From Streptomyces sp. Sge12 (GTDB taxonomy: Bacteria > Actinomycetota > Actinomycetes > Streptomycetales > Streptomycetaceae), in contig NZ_CP020555.1 in NCBI RefSeq assembly GCF_002080455.1, positions 1,550,001 to 1,614,000 of the forward strand: a stretch of 64,000 nt of DNA. Direction: 5' to 3'. The notes under the pieces are model-generated. The model was not told the origin of the DNA. It was given only the letters and a program-made list of their open reading frames with translations, and made no database searches. The translations under genes and the position numbers were made by a program. Of the stretch, positions 58,030 through 64,000 are shown in pieces. The stretch's first letter is position 1, and each line of letters starts with the position of its first letter.

Positions 58030-60096
58030 TCAGGTCGGGCGGGTACGGGCCAGCAGTACGGCCACGTCGTCCTGCTGGGCGCTCGGCAGCAGCAGCCGCA
58101 GGATCCCCTCGCACAGTTCCTCCAGGGGCTGGTCCACCCGGCGCAGGGCCCCCGCCAGCTGCGCCATGCCCTCGTCGAGGTCCCGGTCCCGGGCCTCGAT
58201 CAGGCCGTCGGTGTAGAGCACGAGCAGGCTCCCCGGGGGCAGCCGCACCTCCTCGGTGCGGAAGTCCTGTCCGCCCGCGCCCAGCGGGGTCCCGGGCGGG
58301 CCGTCGAGGAAGGTGATGCTCCCGTCGGGGGTGACCACGGCGGGCGGCGGATGGCCGGCGCGGGCGATCACGCAGATGCCGGACGCCGCGTCTTGGACGG
58401 CGTACACGCAGGTGGCCATCTCGTCCTCGCCCAGGTCGGCCACGACGGCGTCGAGGGAGCGGAGCAGCTGCGCCGGCGGTACGTCGTGGCGCGCGAGGGT
58501 CCGTACGGCCGTGCGCAGCTGCCCCATGACGGCCGCCGCGTGGACGCCGTGGCCCATGACGTCCCCGATGACCAGGCCGGTCCGGCCGCCGGGCAGCGGG
58601 ATGGCGTCGAACCAGTCGCCGCCGACGTCGTGGTCGCTGGCGGGCAGGTAGCGCCCGGTGAGTTCGAGGCCGGGGACCTCGGGCAGGGCGCTGTTGGTGA
58701 GGCTGCGCTGGAGGGTCAGGGCGGCCTGGCGCTGGAGGGTGTACATCCGGGCGTTGTCGATGTTGAGGGCGGCGCGGGCGACCAGCTCGTCGACGAGGAC
58801 GCAGTCCTGCTCGTCGAAGGGCTCCCGTTCCCGCGTGCGCGTGACGGCGACCGCGCCGAGCACCGTGCCGCGGGCGACGAGGGGGACGAGCCGGGCCGAG
58901 CCCAGGGTGGAGAGGTAGGTGCGCAGGGCCTCGGCGCGGGGGGAGGTGATCAGTGCGGGGATGTCGGCGAGGTAGAGGTTCATGGGCCGGCCCTCGGCGA
59001 TGACCTGCTCGTAGGTGGTGCCCATGGGGATCTGGAAGGTCTGGCCGGGTGCGAGTTTCGCGGTGGGGGCGGTCGGGTCGGGGAAGCGGGCGGCCAGGCG
59101 GCGCAGGACGCCGCGGGTGGAGGCCGTGGGGACCGGGCCCTCGTCGGGGCCCAGTACGGCTTCGAGGAGTTGTACGTCGGCCGAGTCCGCGAGCTGCGGT
59201 ACCAGGACGTCCACGATCTCCTGGGCGGTCTGGTGGAGGTCCAGGGTGGTGCCGATGCGGGTGCCGGCCTCCGCGAGGAGGGCGAACCGGTGCCGGGCGC
59301 GTTCGGCGTCGGCCTGGGCCCGCTGGCCCTCGGTGATGTCGATGAGGGAGGCGATGACGCCGAGGGCCCGGCCGGAGCCGTCCAGCAGCGGGGCGTACGA
59401 GCAGGACCAGGTGCGGTCGTTCTCCGGGTCGGCGGGGGTGCGGCCGGTGCGGCGGACGTCGACGACGGCGGTGCCCTGTTCGAGGACCTGCTGCATGGTC
59501 GCTTCCAGGGCGACGGCGTTGACCCCGGGGACGACCTCGGTGAGCCGTTTGCCGAGGTGCTCGGCGGCGGAGACGCCGTTCATCCGGGCCAGGGCGTCGT
59601 TGACGCGGAGGAACCGCAGGTCGGTGCCGAGGGTGGCGAGGCCTATGGGCGACTGGGTGAACAGGCTCTGGAGGGCGGCGAGCGAGTCCCGCATGTGGAG
59701 CACCTCGGAGGTCTCCACGGCGATGAGCATGGCCCCCGTGCGGCCCTGCGGGTCGACGGCGGGGACGATCCACATCTCCATCGGCACCCGGTGGCCGTCG
59801 CGGTGGCGGACGGGGAGGGTGCCGACGACGGTCTCGCCGGACTGGACGCGCCGGGTCAGCTGGTCGGCGAGTTCGCGGTTGGCCTCGGGGACCAGTACGG
59901 CGGCGCCGGGCAGGCCGATGATGTCCTCGGGGCGGTGCCCGAGCAGGTCCTGGGCGGCCAGCGACCACTCGACGATGCGCCCGTCGGCGTCCTCCCGCCA
60001 CAGGGCGATGGGCAGCAGCTCGCGGAGCACGCCCGCGTACCCGACAGCCGCGACCGGCTGATCCGGCACCTCGCTCGTCGACTGGTAAGTGTCCAA
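58030..60096 (-). CDS. SpoIIE-family phosphatase with two PAS domains and GAF
   Basis: Cytoplasmic signalling protein of 688 residues: PAS1 (LLPIALWREDADGRIVEWSLAAQDLLGH, about residues 25-135), PAS2 (LFTQSPIGLATLGTDLRFLRVNDALARMNG, about 145-260), GAF (about 275-450) and a SpoIIE PP2C domain (LQRSLTNSALPEVPGLELTGRYLPA, GGDWFDAIPLPGGRTGLVIGDVMGHGVHAAA, ATCVYAVQD, YTDGLIEARD, QDDVAVLLA) with the metal-binding aspartates. It lacks a HATPase domain and membrane segments. The TTG start follows GGTGAGG by about ten bases; a TAGGGT -10 lies at 60138-60143. It is convergent with the other SpoIIE gene, about 70 bases apart. Confidence 0.92.
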   Translation of the reverse strand: MDTYQSTSEVPDQPVAAVGYAGVLRELLPIALWREDADGRIVEWSLAAQDLLGHRPEDIIGLPGAAVLVPEANRELADQLTRRVQSGETVVGTLPVRHRDGHRVPMEMWIVPAVDPQGRTGAMLIAVETSEVLHMRDSLAALQSLFTQSPIGLATLGTDLRFLRVNDALARMNGVSAAEHLGKRLTEVVPGVNAVALEATMQQVLEQGTAVVDVRRTGRTPADPENDRTWSCSYAPLLDGSGRALGVIASLIDITEGQRAQADAERARHRFALLAEAGTRIGTTLDLHQTAQEIVDVLVPQLADSADVQLLEAVLGPDEGPVPTASTRGVLRRLAARFPDPTAPTAKLAPGQTFQIPMGTTYEQVIAEGRPMNLYLADIPALITSPRAEALRTYLSTLGSARLVPLVARGTVLGAVAVTRTREREPFDEQDCVLVDELVARAALNIDNARMYTLQRQAALTLQRSLTNSALPEVPGLELTGRYLPASDHDVGGDWFDAIPLPGGRTGLVIGDVMGHGVHAAAVMGQLRTAVRTLARHDVPPAQLLRSLDAVVADLGEDEMATCVYAVQDAASGICVIARAGHPPPAVVTPDGSITFLDGPPGTPLGAGGQDFRTEEVRLPPGSLLVLYTDGLIEARDRDLDEGMAQLAGALRRVDQPLEELCEGILRLLLPSAQQDDVAVLLARTRPT

Positions 60097-60180
60097 CGCA
60101 CCGACCTCACCCCGGGGGGCCTGATTCCTACCGATTCACCCTATCCGAGGCGTGGGCGCGGGGCTCTGTGTTCGGCGCCG

Positions 60181-61434
60181 CTAGGGCAGCACGGCGGCGG
60201 CCGGTGCGGTCTGCTGGCGCGGGAGGGTCCGGAGCCGGTCGGCGGGGTCGGGGGTGTCGAGGACGCCTGCGATGCCCCGGGCGAGGTCGGGGATCCGGTG
60301 GGCGGGGATGCCCGCGATGTTGATCCGCCCCGAGGTCGTGCCGTAGACGGCGTACTGCCTGCGCAGCCGGAGCATCTGGTGCGAGGACAGCGGCAGCATC
60401 GAGAACATGCCCTTCTGCCGGGCGAGCGAGCGCGCCTGCTCCGCGCAGCCGAGCGCGCTCAGGTGGGCGGTCAGGTCGGCCCGGTTGTCCATGATCCGGC
60501 CCCGCATGACCTCCAGCTCCGCCCGCCAGGCGGCGCGCAGTCCCTCGTCCTGAAGGATGGTGGTCACGACGGCGGCGCCGTGCTCGGGCGGCATCGAGTA
60601 GAGGGTCCGGGCAGCGTTCTGGAGGGCGGTCTCGGCGTGCCGGACGGCCTGGCCCGAGGCGCCGATCACGATGGCGCAGCCGACGCGGTCGCTGTAGAGG
60701 CCGAAGTTCTTGGAGCAGCTGACCGCGATCAGCATCTCCGGGACGCGGGCCGCCAGCATGCGGGTGGCCAGCAGGTCGGCTTCGAGGCCGTCGCCGAGTC
60801 CGTGGTAGGCGAGGTCGACGAAGGGTACCCAGCCGCCGCGGGCGGAGGACTCGGCGAGTGCCTCCCAGTCGTCGAGCAGCGGGTCCACGCCCGTGGGGTT
60901 GTGGCAGCAGCCCTGGAGGAGGACGACGTCGTCGCGCTGGGCGTCGCGCAGTTCGTCCAGTACGCCGGCGGTGTCGAAGCCGCCCTCGGCGTCGCGCCAG
61001 CCGTACGTGCGCACGTGCAGTCCGGCGGCCTCCAGGATGGGCCGGTGGTTGACGTAGGCCGGGTCGCTGATCCAGACCGTGGCGCCGGGGCGGGTCCGGC
61101 AGATCAGGTCGGCCAGCAGCCGCAGTGCGCCGGAGCCGGCGACGGTCTGGACGGCGGCGGCCCGGTCGGTGGGCCCGCAGGGGCCCAGGACCAGCTCCAG
61201 GAGGGAGCGGTTGAAGGCGGCGTTGCCGGAGAGCCCGCGGTACTCCTTGGAGTCGGAGCGCTCGGCGAGGCGGATCTCGGCCTCGCGCACGGCGGTCATG
61301 ACGGGCGTGGTGCCCGTCTGGTCGCGGTAGACGCCGAGGACGAGGTTGAGGCGTTCGGGCCGCTCGTCGCCGCCGAACTCGTAGGTCAGGTCCCACAGCG
61401 GGTCGGTGGGCGGCGGGGGCAGGAGCTCAAGCAT
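60181..61434 (-). CDS. Aspartate/aromatic aminotransferase, class I
   Basis: PLP-dependent aminotransferase of 417 residues. Motifs: LNLVLGVYRDQTGTTPVM and EYRGLSGNAAFNR at the start, TVAGSGALRLLADL, ISDPAYVNHRPILEAAG, LLQGCCHNPTGVDP (PLP-phosphate and substrate side), FVDLAYHGLGDG (Asp for PLP nitrogen; Tyr), and the Schiff-base lysine in SCSKNFGLYSDRVG. The C-terminal SGRINIAGI supplies the carboxylate Arg. This is the AspC/TyrB branch. Its ATG lies within the last eight bases of the upstream EamA exporter gene, so export and transamination are coupled, and the divergent Lrp regulator likely controls both. Confidence 0.93.
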   Translation of the reverse strand: MLELLPPPPTDPLWDLTYEFGGDERPERLNLVLGVYRDQTGTTPVMTAVREAEIRLAERSDSKEYRGLSGNAAFNRSLLELVLGPCGPTDRAAAVQTVAGSGALRLLADLICRTRPGATVWISDPAYVNHRPILEAAGLHVRTYGWRDAEGGFDTAGVLDELRDAQRDDVVLLQGCCHNPTGVDPLLDDWEALAESSARGGWVPFVDLAYHGLGDGLEADLLATRMLAARVPEMLIAVSCSKNFGLYSDRVGCAIVIGASGQAVRHAETALQNAARTLYSMPPEHGAAVVTTILQDEGLRAAWRAELEVMRGRIMDNRADLTAHLSALGCAEQARSLARQKGMFSMLPLSSHQMLRLRRQYAVYGTTSGRINIAGIPAHRIPDLARGIAGVLDTPDPADRLRTLPRQQTAPAAAVLP

Positions 61435-62404
61435 GTGCGGGAACCTCGGGTCGTGGGCGGCGGTTGGCGAGGACGACGCCGGTGGTGATGAGGGGTACGC
61501 CGACGAGCACGGCGAGGGTCGGGGTCTCGCCGAGGAGGGGGACGGCGAGCAGGACGACGGCGACGGGGCTGAGGCTGCCGACGACGGCGCTGCGCTCGGC
61601 GCCGAGCCGGCGGATGGCGAAGGCGTACAGCAGGCCCGCGCACAGTCCGACGCCCAGCCCCTGCACGACGAGGAAGAGCGCGATGTCGCTGCCCGCAGCG
61701 TGTGCGATGCCGGTGGGGAGGATGCCGGTCAGGGCGAGGATCCCGATCACGGCGAAGGAGGGCAGGCACAGCAGGCCGATCGAGCCGATGGGGTCGAGGT
61801 CCACCTCGCGCAGTCCGACCGTGTACAGGGCCCACAGCCCGCTGGCCACCAGGAGGGTGCCGGCGCCGGCGAGTACGTCGGTGTCCACCGGGACCACGTA
61901 GCGCCAGACGAGGGCGATCACGCCGGCCGCGATCAGCGCGAGTCCGGCGGCCTGGGTGCCCCGGGGAGCGCGGTGGCCGCGGCGGATCATGATCGCGGAG
62001 ACGAACAGCGGGACCATGCCGGGGACGATGGAGCCGACGAAGGCGGCGGAGGTCAGGGCGCCGCCGTGCATCGCGGCCAGGAAGAAGGGCACCCCCGCAC
62101 CGCAGATGATCTTCACGGCGGGTCCGGGCCGCACGGCGGCGATGGCGCGGCGGCGCCGCCACAGGGCGGGGAACAGGACGACGAGGGGGACGCCGAAGCG
62201 CAGCAGGGCCGCGTCGGCGGGGAGCAGGGAGGAGCCGCTGAGCGCGCGGGCACTGAGCGCGAAGGCCGCCCAGATGGACACGGTCACCAGCAGCGCCAGC
62301 ATGCCTTCGGCCTGCGGGGAGAGCCCGCGCCGGCCGGGGTGTCCGGCCTGCGGGCCCGCCGCGTCGGGAGGCGGGGTCGCCCGGGTGGTGTGCGTCGCGA
62401 CCAA
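61427..62404 (-). CDS. EamA/DMT-family exporter
   Basis: Ten-helix drug/metabolite transporter of about 325 residues (two EamA repeats: LLVTVSIWAAFALSARAL through LIAAGVIALVWRYVV, and DVLAGAGTLLVASGLWALYTVG through VGVPLITTGVVLANRR). The amino acid-exporting members have this length. I prefer the TTG at 62404, with GGAG eight bases upstream, over the ATG at 62506: a minus-strand -10 TAGCGT (62455-62460) lies between them, so transcription starts downstream of that ATG. The gene leads an operon with the aminotransferase and is divergent from an Lrp-type regulator, a standard amino-acid-exporter arrangement. Confidence 0.85.
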   Translation of the reverse strand: MVATHTTRATPPPDAAGPQAGHPGRRGLSPQAEGMLALLVTVSIWAAFALSARALSGSSLLPADAALLRFGVPLVVLFPALWRRRRAIAAVRPGPAVKIICGAGVPFFLAAMHGGALTSAAFVGSIVPGMVPLFVSAIMIRRGHRAPRGTQAAGLALIAAGVIALVWRYVVPVDTDVLAGAGTLLVASGLWALYTVGLREVDLDPIGSIGLLCLPSFAVIGILALTGILPTGIAHAAGSDIALFLVVQGLGVGLCAGLLYAFAIRRLGAERSAVVGSLSPVAVVLLAVPLLGETPTLAVLVGVPLITTGVVLANRRPRPEVPAHA

Positions 62405-62482
62405 GGAATTGCTCCAGCCTCTGGGACCCGGACCGGTCCGGTCCGTGCAGGGCAACGCTAGGGCTTCGGTCGGGGCAGCCGA

Positions 62483-62527
62483 TTGCCAGTTCTGCCGCTC
62501 GGACATACGTTTGGGGCAGAATCTGCC
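62483..62527. promoter_or_regulatory. Two Lrp-type half-palindromic sites in the exporter/lrp gap
   Basis: Site 1 TTGCCAGTTCTGCC (62483-62496) and site 2 GGCAGAATCTGCC (62515-62527, perfect with a one-base centre) share GGCAGAA/TTCTGCC half-sites. They are 32 bases apart, three helical turns. Site 2 overlaps the ribosome site of the lrp-type gene; site 1 lies upstream of the exporter's -10, as expected for an activator or repressor. Confidence 0.6.
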
Positions 62528-62538
62528 AAGGAGTGGCC

Positions 62539-63024
62539 ATGGACGCAGTCGATCTGCAGATCATCAGGGAATTGCAGGCCGACGGGCGCCTGTCCAACCA
62601 GGACCTGGCGGACCGCGTCCGGCTGTCCCCCTCCCCCTGTCTGCGCCGTGTGCGGCGGCTGGAGGAGGCGGGGCTGATCCGCGGCTACACGGCCATGGTC
62701 GACCAGGTCGCCTTCGGGCTGCCGGTCACCGTCTTCGTGCGGATCCGGCTGGAGCGCCATACGGCGGAGGCGGTGCGGCAGTTCGAGGAGCACGTCGCGG
62801 TCATCGAGCACATCCAGGACTGCTATCTGATGGCCGGCAGCAGCGACTACCTGCTGCGGGTCGTCATCGAGGACCTGGAGGCCTACGAATCCCTGGTGCG
62901 CCACCGGATCCACGCCATTCCCGGGATCGCCTCGATCGAATCGAGCTTCGCGTTCGGCAGCGTCAAGCAGTCACGGACCTACCCGCGGCCCGCCCCGGGC
63001 GCATCTCGGCGGTCGCCGCGCTGA
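62539..63024 (+). CDS. Lrp/AsnC-family transcriptional regulator
   Basis: Regulator of 161 residues. The N-terminal helix-turn-helix (LQIIRELQADGRLSNQDLADRVRLSPSPCLRRVRRLEEAGLIRGY) is followed by the RAM ligand domain (FVRIRLERHTAEAVRQFEEHVAVIEHIQDCYLMAGSSDYLLRVVIEDLEAYE, ending IPGIASIESSFAFGSVKQ). This family binds amino acids and often regulates divergent exporters. AAGGAG with six bases to the ATG is an ideal ribosome site. Divergent from the EamA/aminotransferase operon; two dyads lie between. Confidence 0.94.
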   Translation: MDAVDLQIIRELQADGRLSNQDLADRVRLSPSPCLRRVRRLEEAGLIRGYTAMVDQVAFGLPVTVFVRIRLERHTAEAVRQFEEHVAVIEHIQDCYLMAGSSDYLLRVVIEDLEAYESLVRHRIHAIPGIASIESSFAFGSVKQSRTYPRPAPGASRRSPR

Positions 63025-63040
63025 CCCTGCCGCGCACGGC

Positions 63041-63565
63041 TCAGTGGGCGGCGGCCACGGCCCTCTCGAAGGCCGCGAGGGCGGCCGCGTCGAAGAGCAC
63101 GAACCGCACTTCCTGCACCTCGGTGCTGGCGCTGCGCACGGTCTCGACCGCGATGCGCGCCCCGTCGTCCATCGGCCAGCCGTAGATGCCGGTGGAGATG
63201 GCCGGGAAGGCGACCGTGCGGGCACCCAGCTCGTCGGCGACCCGCAGCGATTCGCGGTAGCAGGAGGCGAGCAGCTCGGAGCGGTCCTCCTCGCGCGACC
63301 AGACCGGGCCCACCGTGTGGATGACGTGCTCGGCGGGGAGCCGGCCGGCCGTGGTGGCGACGGCCCGGCCCGTCGCCAGGCCCTTGCCGTAGTGCGAGCC
63401 ACGCAGGTCCTCGCAGGCCGCCAGGATCTCCGGGCCGCCGCGCCGGTGGATGGCGCCGTCGACCCCGCCGCCGCCGAGCAGCGAGGAGTTGGCCGCGTTG
63501 ACGATCGCGTCGGCCTTCTCGGTGGTGATGTCGCCGCGGACCAGGACGATGCGGGTGCGGGTCAT
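63041..63565 (-). CDS. Macro-domain protein, O-acetyl-ADP-ribose deacetylase type
   Basis: Macro-domain hydrolase of 174 residues. It follows the YmdB pattern: [41 protein letters not shown] (ADP-ribose loop with the [10 protein letters not shown] signature), VIHTVGPVW and [12 protein letters not shown] (phosphate loop). It removes acetyl or ADP-ribosyl groups from proteins or O-acetyl-ADP-ribose. GGAAGGA before the ATG is the ribosome site. The start overlaps the stop of the upstream oxidoreductase gene (ATGA), indicating an operon. Its 3' end is 16 bases from the convergent lrp-type gene. Confidence 0.94.
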   Translation of the reverse strand: MTRTRIVLVRGDITTEKADAIVNAANSSLLGGGGVDGAIHRRGGPEILAACEDLRGSHYGKGLATGRAVATTAGRLPAEHVIHTVGPVWSREEDRSELLASCYRESLRVADELGARTVAFPAISTGIYGWPMDDGARIAVETVRSASTEVQEVRFVLFDAAALAAFERAVAAAH

Positions 63566-64000
63566 CGGGAGTCCTTCCGCAGGTGGCGCCAGACCGCCTT
63601 GGCGGCGTTGTGCCCGGACATGCCGTGCACGCCCGGGCCCGGCGGTGTCGCCGAGGAGCACAGGAAGACCGCCGGGTGTGCCGTGGTGTAGGGGGTGAGG
63701 GACAGCTTGGGCCGCAGCAGGAGCTGGAGGCCCGAGGCGGCCCCGCAGGCGATGTCCCCGCCCACGTAGTTCGGGTTGCGGGCGGCGAGCTGTGGCGGGC
63801 CCGCCGTGGCGCGGGCCAGGACCAGGTCGCGGAAGCCCGGGGCGAAGCGCTCCAGTTGGGTTTCGACGGCCTCGGTGAGATCGCCGTCCCAGCCCGCGGG
63901 GACGTGTCCGTACGCCCAGAAGACGTGCTTGCCCTCGGGCGCCCGGCCGGGGTCGACGAGGCTGGGCTGCGCCGTGATGAGGAAGGGCGCGCGCGGGGCC
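63562..64000 (-). CDS. Phytoene-dehydrogenase-like NAD(P)/FAD-dependent oxidoreductase, C-terminal part (window edge)
   Basis: Only the last 146 codons are in view; the gene continues past the right edge. They read [55 protein letters not shown] and [38 protein letters not shown], the conserved C-terminal half of the CrtI/phytoene-desaturase-like amine-oxidase family, ending with the FAD-binding GVHGMSG turn. The dinucleotide-binding N-terminus is outside. It is co-transcribed with the macro-domain gene by ATGA overlap. The exact substrate (carotenoid or other) cannot be told. Confidence 0.88.
   Translation of the reverse strand, partial: APRAPFLITAQPSLVDPGRAPEGKHVFWAYGHVPAGWDGDLTEAVETQLERFAPGFRDLVLARATAGPPQLAARNPNYVGGDIACGAASGLQLLLRPKLSLTPYTTAHPAVFLCSSATPPGPGVHGMSGHNAAKAVWRHLRKDSR

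Noticed and set aside
62405..62506. ATG 62506 as start of the EamA exporter
   Set aside because: A -10 TAGCGT lies downstream of it and the added residues are hydrophilic with no conserved pattern; TTG 62404 has GGAG upstream.

Overview
The window is very GC-rich (by eye about 70% or more), its genes favour GTG and occasional TTG starts, and it carries a HrdB-type principal sigma factor, an ethylmalonyl-CoA pathway operon and SpoIIE-type phosphatases with PAS/GAF sensors. Together these point to a Streptomyces chromosome (core or core-like region, not a plasmid or prophage). I found no rRNA, tRNA, CRISPR array, integrase or transposase. Two genes are cut by the window edges: the sigma factor (left) and a phytoene-dehydrogenase-like oxidoreductase (right).

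1-9,060: 3' end of hrdB, a convergent VWA/metallopeptidase-like gene with its MoxR-type ATPase, an SRPBCC protein, an amino-acid/polyamine permease, a holin-like/phosphatase fusion, and a small resolvase-like protein. 9,140-21,850: an MBL hydrolase + DedA pair, a secreted six-bladed NHL protein, a secreted serine hydrolase, a MarR regulator behind a SoxR-box-like promoter, an MBL/NAPE-PLD-like enzyme, a degenerate aminotransferase lacking its catalytic lysine, a mycothiol-dependent-type protein, a methyltransferase, a DUF5107/TPR protein, an arginase-family protein with altered metal ligands, and an unknown protein.

21,860-25,764: a frameshifted membrane-protein remnant abuts a self-contained cassette: Bcr/CflA efflux pump, NmrA-like NAD(P)-binding protein and MBL hydrolase, divergent from an HxlR regulator. 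The shared promoter holds a perfect dyad and a motif repeated at exact 21-bp intervals. 25,978-30,239: a three-peptidase operon (M55 D-aminopeptidase, M20, S9). 30,409-34,806: SRPBCC protein, a radical SAM protein behind a LexA-type box, secreted tripeptidyl aminopeptidase, RidA, and a HEAT-repeat protein.

35,203-46,239: the ethylmalonyl-CoA core (double hydroxyacyl-CoA dehydrogenase, TetR regulator, ccr, mutase, CitE-like lyase, MaoC hydratase, acyl-CoA dehydrogenase), followed by the phosphatidylserine pathway pair psd-pssA. The dehydrogenase and ccr promoters share two sequence elements, suggesting common control, perhaps by the TetR protein encoded between them. 46,240-46,907 is a gene-free island made of two mutually reverse-complementary palindromes around G-rich tandem repeats. 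It is followed by the alkylation-repair pair (Ada-AlkA fusion and Ogt).

48,989-64,000: SHOCT membrane protein, unknown protein, NUDIX hydrolase, BCCT betaine-type transporter, glycerate kinase, a cysteine hydrolase divergent from a GlxA-type regulator, two convergent SpoIIE phosphatases, an aromatic-aminotransferase/EamA-exporter operon divergent from an Lrp regulator, a macro-domain deacetylase and the edge-truncated oxidoreductase. Several genes (HEAT, TetR, HxlR, NUDIX, BCCT) have a TANNNT -10 hexamer exactly six bases before the start codon and so probably give leaderless mRNAs.
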